Shown here: one piece after another, positions 23,083-35,506 of the stretch | How positions within the stretch are numbered: position 1 is the stretch's first letter | Layout of the letters: each line of letters begins with the position of its first letter | Source: Mastigias papua | Taxonomy: Eukaryota; Cnidaria; Scyphozoa; Rhizostomeae; Mastigiidae | DNA: 64,000 bases | Reading direction: 5' to 3' | NCBI GenBank assembly: GCA_964019165.1 | Contig: OZ025271.1 | Coordinates: forward strand, 4,685,570 to 4,749,569 | Notes under the pieces: generated by a model | Seen by the model: only the letters and a program-made list of their open reading frames with translations | Told to the model about the DNA's origin: nothing | The model's database searches: none | Translations under genes and position numbers: made by a program

Positions 23083-25081
23083 GGAAACTTCATTTATTTT
23101 CAAATTCTCTATATACAATCATAAACCTCACTATGTCTAGGTAGTTTACAATTGGTCAATACTATCGTTATAATGTAAGAAATTATAAAAAAAAACAACA
23201 AAAATGAAAACAACAACAACAACAAAAATATCTCTAAGCAGCAATAATATAGCTTAATTAAATAAATAGAAGCTCTGGACTTTCCCATTCTTTACCTCGT
23301 GTGCAAAACACGTAGTATGTAGATCGTATGGCAATGCTTGTTAATGTCCTTGTAATATAGTTTATATGTTTGTCGTCAAAACCAATCTCTTTGAGCATGA
23401 TAAGAAAGTCATTAGACTGAAGAGAGAAGACTCCTAAAGTACTAATAGACAGATTGATAAACTTAACACTATCAAACTGATGTTGTTGGAGTCTTATCAA
23501 ATCTTCATACTTTTTGGCTTTACGTACAGCGTTGGTCAACAGATTAGTTTCAAATCCAACAGTCAATTCCAGAATATAGAGGCATTTTTTAGAGATAGTG
23601 AGAAGATCAGGACAAAGAGAATACCCAGAAAGTACTGAAGGGGTAATAAAGCCAGGGAGATCCACATAAAGAACTGAATCAGGGACTGATTTAAAGGAGT
23701 TTGCAATAAACTGAAGCATTGAGTTGTGACGCCAAGTGAAGCGGCCGTCATTAAGATATGTGGAGCATCCAGCTACAACGTGAAGAAGAGATTCTGGCTT
23801 TAGACAAAAGGAACAATCGGAAGTAGAAGAAAGCCCCCATTTGCAGAGGTTTATCTTAGTCGGGAGGGTATTATTCATGTATTTGATCGTAAAATTAAAA
23901 ATATTCTTGGGCAAGTGTCCTTGAGCAGAAGACCACATGGAATTAAGTTTAGGAAGTGCTTGCGATTTAACTGCAGAGAAGAAAGAGCCTTGTGATACAA
24001 GATGGTCGTTTAGCTTCTCCTCCTGTTTACAACGGAAAGACTTCAGAACATCTTTTGTATTGCGATATGCATCATACTGCCAATTCGGACCATTGCTAGT
24101 ATCCTTCCAAAAACCTCTAATGTCTGCATTTGGCGATGACTTTAAAGCAATACGTAAAACGGTGTGACACTCAGAGAACTTAACAGATGGAGGACAAATA
24201 TTCAAACCAAACTTATTACAGGGAAGAAAAGTGCTACCGAGGGTGGCACAAATTGGTAGATCAAGCCATTTGCGAATGTATTTTGCAGCTATTGAATCTA
24301 ATTTCTCCTTAATCCAGGTAGCAGAAATATCAGCAACTGTTAAATGCCATGAGATCTTAGATAGAAGGTATTGATTGTACAATTTTAACTTGTTCTTAGG
24401 ATGTAGCGGTAGACGATCTATTTGCGACAAGCTATCAGTGAGTATTGCTATCAGCTCTTTTTTGTGAACATCGTTGGACATAGCAAAATCAAAGTATCGG
24501 CCTAAATGTCGAAATGAGTCGCCTACTTTCACCTGAGGAACAAGATTGCTGTTGATTAAGAGTGATGGTTGAAATTGAACAGATTTAGTTGATGACTTTT
24601 TGATAACAAATGTAATGCACTTGTCGACCCTGATGATCATATCAGCCCAGTTGCACCAGATAGAAAAGCGATTAAGTAGAATTTGGTTCTCGGACTCTTG
24701 ACCAGTTATAACAGCTGCATCGTCCGCAAACTGAAACCAATGAACAGGGTTTAAAGAAGAGATATGATTATTATTGATATGGAATCCACATTGACGATAC
24801 TGATCACATTTTATGTGCTGAATGAACGTATTAAAGCACATATTAAAGATCAGAGGACTCAGGCAATCACCCTGTAAAACTCCACGATGCACTGTGATAA
24901 ACGGAGTGTTATATTCCGATGTTAATATAGACGTTTGAAAGCCAGTGTAAAGACTCCTTATAAGAAACCTGATGTGGTCTGGGATATGATGGTAACTCAA
25001 CACCTCATGGATCAAGTTATGGTGTACCTCCCCAAAAGCATTTTTGAGGTCAAGCAATGTAATAACAAATGAACGTAATAG
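23083..25081 (-). mobile_element. RLE retrotransposon, copy D (599-residue frame from RT motif A to C-terminus)
   Basis: The minus-strand frame 23258-25057 starts at RT motif A (MLDLKNAFGEVHHNLI). It contains motif B (HRGVLQGDCLSPL), motif C (FQFADDAAVITG), the thumb and connector, the zinc finger (CSFCLKPESLLHVVAGC) and the endonuclease (CPDLLTISKKCLYILELT). The usual RPD is CPD here, so the endonuclease may be weakened. It is a different subfamily from copies A, B and F (about half the residues differ in the C-terminus). The 5' end is truncated at about 25081 against the poly(A) end of copy E. The 3' end goes directly into (AAT)n with no clear A run. Confidence 0.93.
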
Positions 25082-25590
25082 TTTTTTTTTAAACTTTCAT
25101 ATGTATATATCTGTTACTTACAATAATACACCTCGCATATAATTGGTAGTGTACCATTGGCTAGTTTGTACTAAGCACATGAAAAATAATAACAATAATA
25201 ATTGACATGTACCATAACTCAAAGGTATAATAGCAGGAAAAGGAAGTGAATGTTCAGAAGGTCAGGACATCAGGGTTGTTCCATGATTTATTTCTTTGGC
25301 AGAAGATGTAATACGTTGACCTAATGGCAATATTAATTGTTTTCATAATAATTCTTCGCTGTGTAACTTTGTCAAAACTCAGATCTTGGAGTAGAGAAAG
25401 AAAGGAATCACAGGAGGCGCCCATAACGCCGAGAGCACCCATGGAGACATTGATAAAAATGACTTTATTATAGGAAGAGGACAGGTCTTGAAGTAGTGGA
25501 GTATACTTATTGGCTTTCCTTACCCTATTAGCCTGAATATTTGTCTCGAAACCCAGTGTGAGTTCAAGAATGTAGAGCACTTTCTTGCCT
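25082..25590 (-). mobile_element. RLE retrotransposon 3' fragment, copy E
   Basis: The minus-strand frame 25254-25590 encodes the end of the endonuclease (KKVLYILELTLGFETN) and the C-terminal domain (INVSMGALGVMGASC, NKSWNNPDVLTF). The 3' UTR ends in a poly(A) tract (T run at 25082-25090). The 5' end is cut at the TAA-like tract at 25591-25608. Confidence 0.88.
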
Positions 25591-25608
25591 AATAATAACA
25601 ATAATAAT

Positions 25609-27874
25609 TTTTTTTTTTTTTTTTTTTAAACTTCTCATTGAATATATCGTTAATTAAATACAATAATACACCTCTCAAGTAAATGGCAGTGTAGAATTGG
25701 CTTGCTTGTAGAGAGCATAGCATAAAACATAAAATGAAACAAAAACAGTAGAAGTAAACGAATAAGGAATAGGGATATTAAATAGTTAAAAGTTCTGGGT
25801 TAGTCCAAGGCTTGTTTCGACGACAGAAAATGTAATAGCTGGATCGAATAGAGATGTTCATGGCTTTCATTATAATTCTTTTTGTGATAGTCTTATCAAA
25901 ATGTAGCTCATGTAGTAAGGATAGAAGAGAATTGCAGGAAGAACCCATAACCCCAATTGCACCCATAGAGAGATTGACGAACACAACTTTGCTATATGAA
26001 GGAGAAAGGTCATTTATCAGTGAACTATATTTGGCAGTTTTACGATCGCTATTGATCTGCATATTCGTTTCAAAACCGACAGTAAGCTCAAGGATGTAAA
26101 GTATCTTATTATCTGTAAGAAGAAGAAGGTCGGGACGAAAAGAATCCCCCGTAATCAAACATGGAGATAGGAAGGAAGGTAGATCAGCATATACAGTACA
26201 TTTGTTAAGTGATGAGAATGTGCTTGCGAGAAAAAGAAGAACAGAATTATGTCTCCAAGTGTATCTACCCTCATCTAGATATGACTTGCAGCTGGATACA
26301 GCATGTTGTAAAGTTTCTGACTGGAGACAAAAGGAGCAACCAGACGACTGAGAAAGTGCCCACCTACAGAGATTTTTGCGAGTAGGAAGAGTATTATTAA
26401 GATACTTTACAGAAAAATTGAAAATGTTCCTAGGCAAGTTTTGCTGGACACTTGACCATAAGCCTTTTAAATTCTGGCATGAATTCTTGATAATATACGA
26501 AATAACTAAACCTTGGGATAGAAGGGTGTTGTTTATTCGCTCTTCATGGTCATGTTGAATAGACTTAAGAACTTGCTTAGTATTTTGAAATTGGTCGTAT
26601 TGAAGATTTGTACCATAACTAGTCTCAGCCCAAAGATTCTTGATATCCAGGTTTGGAGAAGATTTTAATGCATTGCGTATAACAGTCTGACATTCGATGA
26701 ATTTAGTAGATGGGAGGACAAGGTTGATACCGTATCTAGACTTGTTTAAGACGAGAGAACTAATAGTAGCACTTATGGGCAGTTCAAGCCACTTCCTTAC
26801 ATAACTTGTGACGATGTTATCTAGATTATCAACAACCCAAGTCTTGCTAAGATCTGCAATAGTTAAATGCCAAGATAGCTTAGAAAGCACAAATCGGTGG
26901 TAAAGTAGGAGCTTGTATTTAGGGTGACAGGGAAGGTTATCCGTTTTGATCATCAGATCCTTAATTGTGCTGAGAAGGGTAGACATGTGGTCATTATTAT
27001 CCATATTGAAATTGAAATAGCGCCCGAGATACTTGAAGGATTTGTCACTCTCAACAGTAGGAACCAGTGAGTTGATCAAAGTAAGCTTTGGAAGGAACTG
27101 GACTGAAGATGTGGCGGATTTCTTTATGCCAAATGTGACACATTTGTCGACTCTGATCTTCATGCCTGCCCAGTTACACCAACGTGTAAAATGATTAAGA
27201 AGTATCTGATTTTCTTTTTCAAGACCAGTAATGACAGCGGCATCGTCTGCAAACTGAAACCAGTGAGTTGGGTTAAGAGAATTTAATGTGAAACCGAATT
27301 GTTGAAATTTTTGATCTGCTATATATCGAATGAAAGTGTTGAAGCAAAGGTTAAAGGTGAGTGGGCTAAGGGAATCACCCTGGAGAACGCCGCGATCAAC
27401 TTTGATAAAAGGAGAGTGAAAACGCTCAGATATGATAGAAGTGTAGAAATCAGAATAAAGATTCTTAATGAGCTGTTGTATTTGATGAGGAATGTGATGA
27501 TATTTCAAAACTTGCGGAATAAGGTTATGATGGACTTCACCAAACGCGTTTTTGAGATCGAGAAGTGTAATGACCACCGAGCGTTGTTTTATCCTGGCTT
27601 TGTTGATGATATGTGCCATTTGAGCTGTATGCTCATACGTACCGGAGAGTTTAGGCATGAAACCTTTTTGAATACGATGTTCAATATACCCATTAGCAGA
27701 CAGAAATGCGAACATAGAGTCCCGCAAACATGAAGTAAAGATTTTTAGAGGAGTACATTCTAGAGTAATAGGCCTAAAGTTAGCAGGGTCCGACTGATCT
27801 CCTTTTTTATGCACAAGAACAGTGCAAGCCTTCTTCCAGACATTCGGGATTTCCCCAGTCAGCCAGACGATGCG
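25609..27874 (-). mobile_element. R2/NeSL-type RLE retrotransposon, copy F (678-residue frame, RT plus endonuclease)
   Basis: This is the longest copy of the family, with the frame at 25778-27814. The open frame continues upstream without a Met to about 27870 (GEIPNVWKKACTVLVHKKG), where the AAT tract begins, so the N-terminus is lost by 5' truncation. Numbering from the first Met: RPITLE near 14; motif A LLDLKNAFGEVHH at 84-96; motif [13 protein letters not shown] at 141-152; motif C FADDAAV at 188-194; zinc finger C493-x2-C496-x7-H504-x4-C509; endonuclease R560-P561-D562 followed by E576 in YILELT. The order RT, CCHC, RLE is that of the R2/NeSL/R4 group. There are no stops, so RT and endonuclease may still be functional if translated. 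Confidence 0.94.

Positions 27875-27932
<58 letters not shown>
27875..27932. repeat. (ATA)n microsatellite between opposing elements
   Basis: About 58 bp of uninterrupted repeat. It separates the truncated 5' end of minus-strand copy F from the 5' end of plus-strand R4/Dong copy 1. The apparent poly-isoleucine at the start of the long plus frame is translation of this tract. Confidence 0.98.
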
Positions 27933-27934
<2 letters not shown>

Positions 27935-27935
<1 letters not shown>

Positions 27936-30900
27936 TGAATTATATCAGAAATGAAAATAACGACGTGAATGGTACTGGAACTTCATGTGAAGGTGCCTCG
28001 TCCGGCAGGTGTTCTGTGGGTGAGCAGCGCAGACCCGGTCGTAATCAAGCGACTGCTAGAATGAAGTGGACGAAAGAAATGAATATTGTTGTAATGGAAT
28101 GTTTTTATAGTGCTAGACCGTTTGACGAGAATGGTGTGCCAAAGAGGGGCTATCGGCAGAGAATGTTCAGAGCATGGAAGGAAAGAGGTGTGTTTAACAC
28201 GACTGAGCAAAGACTGTGTGATCAGGCTAGAGCCATTAGGAAAAATGGTTGGTTAACGGACGTTGAATTGGAGAGCATAAAAAGGAGAGTGTTGCAGCAT
28301 GATGAAGTTGATGGCATTGATGAGCGAGAAGAAGTATTACCAAGATTAGATGTTGAGGGTGAGATTAATGAGGGATACGAAGCTGATGTTAGAATTGAGG
28401 TCAATGAGGAAGTAGAAATTACACCCGAAGAGCTACAGATTATTGAAGAAGTAAAAGAATTATTAACACAAGGAGAAGACGATAAGTATATCATGTTTAA
28501 AAAAGTTGATAGGAAAAAATTACGTGACAAAACGCAAGAGGTGAATGGAGCTATTAAACACATTGTAACCGCAAGTATTACCCATACTAATAACCTTATC
28601 AAAGCAGCTAGTTGCTGGGTAGCAAAACAACTAGGATTACGTACAGTTAAACAGAGGAAGAGACATATCCCATGGTGGCAACGGCGTATAGAAGGAGATA
28701 TAAAGAACTTGAGGAAAGATGTCAACATCCTTGAAAGAGAGAAAAGGGGTGAAAATGGAGTAAAGGGGAAAAGAATCGTGAAGAATTTAGCTGATAAATA
28801 TAGAATAAATAGGAAAGGGCTAGAAACAGTAATAGAAGAATTAAAGCAACGGTTATTAGCAAAAGCCGCAAAGATAAAGAGATATAATGAGAGAATAACT
28901 CTGTATAGGCAGAATCGAATGTTTGCAGTTGATCGGAAGAAGGTGCTGAATGAATTGAACGGAGAAACTAGGGGGCAAAATGTCGTTCCAGGTGCTGAAG
29001 AAAGCAGGAAATTTTGGAGTGAAATTTGGGGTAGCAGAAAAGAACATAATAGACAAGCTGAATGGTTGAACGAATTGAAACGACAGCAAAACAATGTAAG
29101 GATGGAGGAGGTAGAGATCACAACAGAAATGGTAAAAAATCAGTGTAGAAAGATCCCTAATTGGAAGACCCCTGGAAGAGATGGTGTTCAAGGTTATTGG
29201 ATTAAGAATCTTACATCAGTGCACGAAAGAATAGCAGCTCAGCTGAATGAAATTGTTTGTGGAGTAAGCAGACTACCTGAATGGATGACGTATGGGAGAA
29301 CTGTTCTAATTCAAAAAGATCCAACTAAGGGAGGAGCAGTTGATAATTATCGGCCTATATCCTGTCTACCTTTAATGTGGAAGTTACTAACAGGTATGAT
29401 TGCTGGAGAGGTGTACAAATATTTAGAAAAGGAGAATATATTGCCTGATGAACAGAAAGGTTGTAGGAAGGGGAGTCGTGGAACTAAGGACCAACTGTTG
29501 ATTGACAAGGCTGTACTGACAGATTGTAAAAGGAGAAAGACTAACTTATCTTTGGCGTGGATCGATTGCAGAAAGGCATATGACTTGGTGCCTCATAGCT
29601 GGATTAGTGAGTGCCTGGAAATGGTAGGAATAGCAACGAATATTAGAGAATTCTTGAGTGACAGTATGCAATCATGGAAGCTAGAACTAACATCATCTGG
29701 TGAAAGGTTAGGGGATGTGCATATTAAGAGAGGAATTTTCCAGGGAGACAGTCTATCCCCACTATTGTTTATTATATGTATGATTCCATTGACATTGATA
29801 TTGAGGAAAGTGACAGCTTGTTATGAATGGGGTGACAAAGAATTCAAAGTTAATCATCTCCTTTTTATGGATGATCTTAAATTGTTTGCCAAGAATCGAA
29901 ACCAAATGGATTCATTAGTGAAAACTGTTCATGTTTTCAGTACTGATATAGGTATGGAGTTAGGATTAAGCAAGTGTGGGGTGTTGGTATTAAAGAAAGG
30001 GAAAATTGTGAAGCAAAACGGGATTTCACTTCCAAATGGAGATTTGATGAAAGAAATTGATGAGCATGGATATAAATATCTGGGTATTGTGGAACTAGAT
30101 AAGCTTAAAGAAAAGCATATGAAAGACAAGTCAACAAGCGAATACAAAAGAAGGTTTAAGTTGGTATTGAAATCGAAGCTAAATGGTAAGAATAAGATAT
30201 TAGCGATTAACACGTGGGCTGTACCAGTATTGAGATATGGAGCAGGTATCCTGAAATGGACAGCTACTGAATTGAAAAGCTTGGATAGGAAATCAAGGAA
30301 AATTATGACCATGTATGGCGCATTTCACCCTAAGAGTGATACAGACAGGTTATATCTGACCAGAGAGAAAGGAGGCCGTGGGTTGATTAGCTGTGAGGGT
30401 TGTGTTAGAAGTGAAGAAAATAATTTGGGGTGGTATGTAAAGAATTCTGAAGAATCATTGATTCAAGGTGTTAGATTTGCTGATGTGATAGATACTAATG
30501 ATGTAAGAAGAAGTGACGAATTCAAGAAACTGCAAGTGTATGAAAGACAACAAGGATGGAAGGAGAAAGTTATGTATGGTCAATTTATAAGGGAGATGCC
30601 AGAATCAACTGATGCAAAGGAAACATGGAAATGGCTAGGAAGTGCTGGCTTGAAGATACAAACAGAGGCACTTCTGTGTGCAGCGCAGGAACAGGCTCTC
30701 CGAACAAAGTATATCAAGCATCACATTGACAAATCAATAGAGTCACCACTTTGTAGGCTATGTGAAGAAAGAGGCGAAACAGTCTGTCATATTGTCAGTG
30801 AATGCAAAAAGTTGGCTCAAAAGGAATATAAACGAAGGCATGATAATGTTGCAAGGCTAATACATTGGCACCTATGCAAGAAATATAATTTTGAGTTGAC

Positions 30901-31321
30901 AGACAAGTGGTATGAGCATTCCCCTAAAGCTGTAATGGAAGACAATGTGATAAAACTGCTATGGGATGTTAACATTCAATGTGATCATGTGATTGAGGCA
31001 AGAAGACCTGATATAGTTATTATCAATAAACTTGACAGAACGTGCATTATCGTTGACATTGCTGTACCCGGCGATAGTAGAATTAGCCATAAGGAAAAAG
31101 AAAAGGTTGAGAAATATCAAGATTTGAAAAGGGAAATCAAGAGAATATGGAACTTGAGAAATGTAATAGTTGTACCTGTGATTGTAGGAGCATTAGGAAG
31201 TATAACAAAGAAGTTGGGTGAATGGATAAAGAAGCTAGACATCTCAATAGCCATAGAACTACTGCAGAAAACAACAATACTAGGAACAGCCAGGATTTTG
31301 AGGAAAGTACTTGATTACTAA
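27935..31321 (+). CDS. R4/Dong-type non-LTR retrotransposon polyprotein, copy 1 (intact, ~1128 aa)
   Basis: This single open frame encodes reverse transcriptase and endonuclease for target-primed insertion. The chosen start is the first ATG after the microsatellite; the frame is open further upstream only through the repeat. Domains: a Myb-like N-terminal region (MKWTKEMN, QRLCDQARAIRKNGWL) at about residues 40-110; a charged coiled-coil-like middle; the RT from about 405 ([28 protein letters not shown], motif A SLAWIDCRKAYDLVPH, motif [15 protein letters not shown], motif C LLFMDD with D646 and D647); zinc finger C940-x2-C943-x8-H-x4-C; endonuclease R1024-P1025-D1026, D1041 in VDIAVPGD, and a KYQDLK lysine segment. 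FMDDLKLFA and the overall order are typical of R4/Dong. The 5' UTR module seen in copies 2 and 4 is absent, so it may be slightly 5' truncated. All catalytic motifs are present. Confidence 0.95.
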
Positions 31322-31423
31322 AGGAGACTGACTGCAAGGGATCTTTGGTCATAGGTTATGACTCGCTCCCTTGAGAAATACAATCGGCAATGAGATCAGC
31401 CAGTGCTTAAAGCTGACACATAA

Positions 31424-31470
<47 letters not shown>
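31322..31470 (+). repeat. 3' UTR of copy 1 and (AAT)n microsatellite (31425-31470)
   Basis: About 100 bp of 3' UTR after the stop codon ends at ...gctgacacataaa and passes straight into about 46 bp of AAT repeat, with no poly(A) tail. Dong elements are known to insert into TAA repeats and end this way. Confidence 0.93.
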
Positions 31471-31472
<2 letters not shown>

Positions 31473-31829
31473 GTCCTGGGTATGACATAAAACTACATCC
31501 GGTTGTGGAGTTTCGACGTAGGATAATGAGGTTACCTTTAGCCACAACTACCTCCAGGTCACCCTTGAGCAAGGTGTAGCACCTGTTAGCTCTCCCCGAG
31601 ACTACGAAATACCGGGTTGGCATCCGGCGGGGGCTAGTCTGTCTCATGGGCAGGTGATCAGCTCTTGAGCCTTGGTTGGCATTCACCTAGAGACGGTGTC
31701 TCGATAAAAACACTGGTGGTTGTGCAACCTTAAATTCACTAAATACGCGTGGACTTGAAGTTCCAGGTGACATCTGGCGCGAAATATTCAGTCCCTTGGC
31801 AGTAAGGATAAAATGCATCTTCATTCATA
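31471..31829 (+). promoter_or_regulatory. 5' UTR module of R4/Dong copy 2
   Basis: Starts tgtcctgggtatgacataaa immediately after the microsatellite. The first ~255 bp match the 5' UTR of copy 4 (38763-39015) at roughly 85-90 percent by eye, far more than the coding regions do. Similarity ends near 31725, and the remaining ~100 bp are unique to copy 2. Such leaders typically carry an internal promoter, and in related clades a self-cleaving ribozyme. A short hairpin (gttgtgg with ccacaac) and a possible end pairing (cctgg with ccagg) are visible. Confidence 0.8.
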
Positions 31830-34800
31830 ATGAAAACCAGAACCAAATCATACCGCATCGGCCGTCGCGCCGGTGAACAAGGGCCGCGTCCCTCAGGGAG
31901 AAACCAGCCTGAGGTCGAAAAGTCTGCTACTGGAATGAACTCTCAAACAGATGATCTATCAGGTTATCAGAACCAGGATTTTCCTAACCCTGAACCTATA
32001 GTGACAACATCAAATAACTCGACAAGACCAAAGCGAATAAAATGGACTCGAGAGGACTATAAAAATGTTCTGAGAGCGTTTTACATCGCCCAATCTAGAC
32101 CAAATACCAACAATACGGAGCAAACTTTTGTTGAATGGAGAAATATAGTCGGACCAAATGTACGTGAATATCTAAATCCAAACACATTAGGAAATGTACG
32201 TAGAGACATATTCAAAAATAAAAGACTTCCAGATGCTGAGATCGACCAGATTAGACATGAAGTGAATGTAGATACCGCTGTTGAATCAATGAAGGATACC
32301 ACTAAGGAAAGCACTAGTAGCGAGAATTGTGAACTAGTAGTGGATGCTCAAAACTTTAATGATAATGAGGTACAAGAACTAATAAATGACATTCGCAACT
32401 CCGAGAATGTGAATCATGAAGCCGATGTGACAGAATTATTTGCAGAACAATATAACCATGAAATTAAGCATGCTCGTAAAGAAATATTAAATGAATTCAG
32501 TAGAACTAGCCATCTAGAATTATCTGACCGAGAACCTCTTCCTAAATTGACCTGTGGCTCAAAACTTAATGAAAGCATTAAAATTTACAATGTTGCCTTA
32601 AAGGAAATCTTAAGTGAGCGTGACTGTGATCTGACCTCCTTAAATGCACTTGTTTACTCTACAGCAAAAGCAATAACAGCCCAAGTCGGAGTTAAGGTAA
32701 ACAGGAAGAAAAACTATCAAGTCAATAAGCCTCCTAAATGGAAAGTGAAAATACAGAAAGAGATTGATCTTCTACGGGCTGACATATCAATTCTTAATGA
32801 AGTTTCAAAAGGCGCTAATTTGAAAATCAGAAAGCTAAGGAAAATTAAAAGGAAGTACAAGATCTCCGACGAGAATGCACTCCTATCTACTAAAGAGTCA
32901 TTGAAGCAAAGAATGCAAGTAAAAGCACAGAGATTACGTAGATTTGATAAACGAGACCGATTTTACAGACAGAATAAGATATTCCAGACTGATGCAAGGA
33001 AATTTTACAGACAAATAGGAAAAGGGAAGATTGATGTAAAAGAACACCCTGAGGTAAAAGAAATTGAGAAATTTTGGAATAATATATGGGGGAGTGAAAA
33101 GCAATTCAATCACAAAGCAGAATGGATGGAACGACAAAAAGAAAGAATGAATGAAGTTGATGAGCAGCAATGGGAAAAGATAGACTGCTCTGAGTTACGT
33201 GTGACACTTGGAAAGTCTCAGAAATGGAAGTCACCAGGCATAGACAAAATACCCAATTTTTGGCTGTACTCTCTTAATGCGATACATGACTATCTTGCAT
33301 TTTGTCTCTCATATGTCATGCAGAATCCGGAAGAGGCGCCTGAATGGCTCACAGAAGGGACAACATATCTCCTTCCAAAATCCGAAGCAACCATACACCC
33401 CAAAAATTACAGACCAATTACGTGTTTATCAACGACATACAAACTTCTAACGTCAATACTCACCGACCGAATGTACTCCTTCCTTGAGCGAAATTCAGTT
33501 TTACCACAAGAGCAAAAAGGATGCAAAAGGAACTCGTATGGATGTAAAGACCAGCTCCTTATAAACAAAATGATTTTAGAAAACTGCCGTAAAAGTAAAC
33601 GGAATCTTAGTACTGCCTAGATTGACTACAAGAAAGCCTTTGATAGTGTTTCGCATGAATGGATACTAAAAGCTCTTCAGCTGTATAAGATCTCACCTAT
33701 AATTTCTAATTTTCTCAGCATTAGTATGACCAAATGGAAAACTCGTCTATTTCTATCACACAATACTGGCACTTGTAGGTCTGAATGTCTTAGAATCAAA
33801 CGAGGGATTTTTCAAGGTGACTCTCTTTCGCCACTTCTCTTTTGCATGGCCATCATACCTCTGTCAAGTGAATTGAACAACACAGACTATGGCTATAGGA
33901 TTTTTGAAACAAAAGTAAACCACCTTTTCTACATGGATGACCTCAAGCTTTTCGCTAGGAATGATTATGAACTAGAAGGTCTCTTAACTACAGCAAAAGG
34001 ATTTAGCAATGACATTGGAATGGAGTTTGGACTTGATAAGTGCGCTAAAGCATCGTTTCTTAGAGGTGCCCTTAAGAAAACTGCAAATATCAGTCTTGAC
34101 ATTGATACTATCATTAGAGAGCTAGAACCAGGAGAATCATATAAGTATTTAGGAGTGCATGAATGTAATGGGATAAACCATTCTGCTATGAAGGAAAAGG
34201 TTAGAAAAGAGTATTACAGAAGAATCAGATTAGTACTAAAGACAGGGCTCAATTCCAAAAACCGTATTGCGGCAATAAACACATTAGTCGTCCCTGTTGT
34301 TCAATACAACTATAACATCATTAACTGGAATCTCCTTGACCTCCAAAGAATGGATAGAAAAACTAGAAAGTTGCTGACATCACACCGTATGCATCATCCC
34401 AAAGCAGATGTTGACCGTTTGTACTTGCCTAGGAGTAATGGTGGTAGGGGAATGATACAACTTGAAATGGCGTACAAAACTACCACTATAGCAATGTCAA
34501 CATACCTATCAACAACTTCTGATTGGATGTTAAAGTTAGTTTACCAGCACCACAAAAGTAATAAGCTGCATTCAATTGTGAAAGAAGCAAGAATTTACGA
34601 AAAAGACTTGGCTTAAAAAGCCACTACATGGAAAGTATAATCTCCGATGCCAGAAAGCTGATGTTGATGTAACTGCAACCCATCAGTGGTTACGGAGCTC
34701 TGGACTTAAGTCAGAAACTGAAGGTTTCATTATAGCTGCCCAAGACCAATCTTTGTTTACAAGAAACTACCAGGCAAACATTCTAAAGACTGGTGTAGAT

Positions 34801-35373
34801 GATAAATGCAGGTTTTGTGACAAATTCACTGAAACAATTGATCATCTTATATCTAGTTGCTCGATACTAGCACCAACCGAATACAAGAACCGCCATGATA
34901 GAGTAGGCCAGTGTCTACATTGGACCATATGTAAACATTATCGGTTATCAACACCCACTAATTGGTTTGAGCACCACCCCCAACCTGTAGTTGAAGGAGA
35001 AAATGTATCGATCCTTTGGGATTTCTCTATACACACTGATTGTACTATTCAAGCGAACAGACCAGACATCATAATAAAAGACTTCAAAGAACAAACTTGC
35101 CTCTTAATAGATATGAGTATCCCTACAGACCAGAACATCGCTGTTAAAGAATTTGATAAACTCAGCAAGTATAAAGACCTTGAAATTGAAATTGGCAGAA
35201 TGTGGAACTTGAAAGTAACAACAGTACCTGTGATTGTAGGCGCTCTTGGAATGATAAAAAAGGGCTGCCAAAAGCATCTTGATAAGATCCCGGGACAACC
35301 ACAACTCCAGAAAATCCAACAAATAGTATTGACAAGCACAGCTCATATTTTGCGGAAGACTCTCTCTATTTAA
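31830..35373 (+). pseudogene. R4/Dong-type retrotransposon, copy 2 (one stop, one frameshift)
   Basis: Frames 31830-33620, 33726-34616 and 34753-35373 are one polyprotein. The N-terminal Myb-like region is KRIKWTREDYKNVLRAFY at about residue 70. The RT has [46 protein letters not shown] and FYMDDLKLFA. The zinc finger is CRFCDKFTETIDHLISSC, and the endonuclease is RPDIIIKD... with LIDMSIP. A TAG replaces a conserved Trp codon at RT motif A (33618-33620), and a one-base shift lies near 34612. It is the most divergent of the four copies; the RT matches the others only in the core motifs. The two lesions alone make it inactive. Confidence 0.95.
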
Positions 35374-35485
35374 ATTTTAGTTTTGTTTTAATTGATGTTT
35401 TCGTTTCTTAGACCTTTGCTGACCTTAGGTCACTGGGGTGATCCGGTCAGCAATTGTACTAGATAGCAAATGTGAAGAAATAGTA

Positions 35486-35506
35486 AATAATAATAATAAT
35501 AATAAT
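35486..35506. repeat. (AAT)n tract between copies 2 and 3
   Basis: Seven AAT units. The 3' end of copy 2 (gaagaaatagta) is on the left and the truncated start of copy 3 is on the right. Confidence 0.95.

Noticed and set aside
27809..27934. Poly-isoleucine N-terminus of the long R4/Dong frame
   Set aside because: It is translation of the ATA microsatellite and the end of the neighbouring minus-strand element; the ATG at 27935 is a better start.
28222..29121. 299-residue minus-strand ORF as a gene
   Set aside because: It lies antisense to the R4/Dong coding region, is rich in Ser/Phe/Leu as expected for a shadow frame, and has no known motif.
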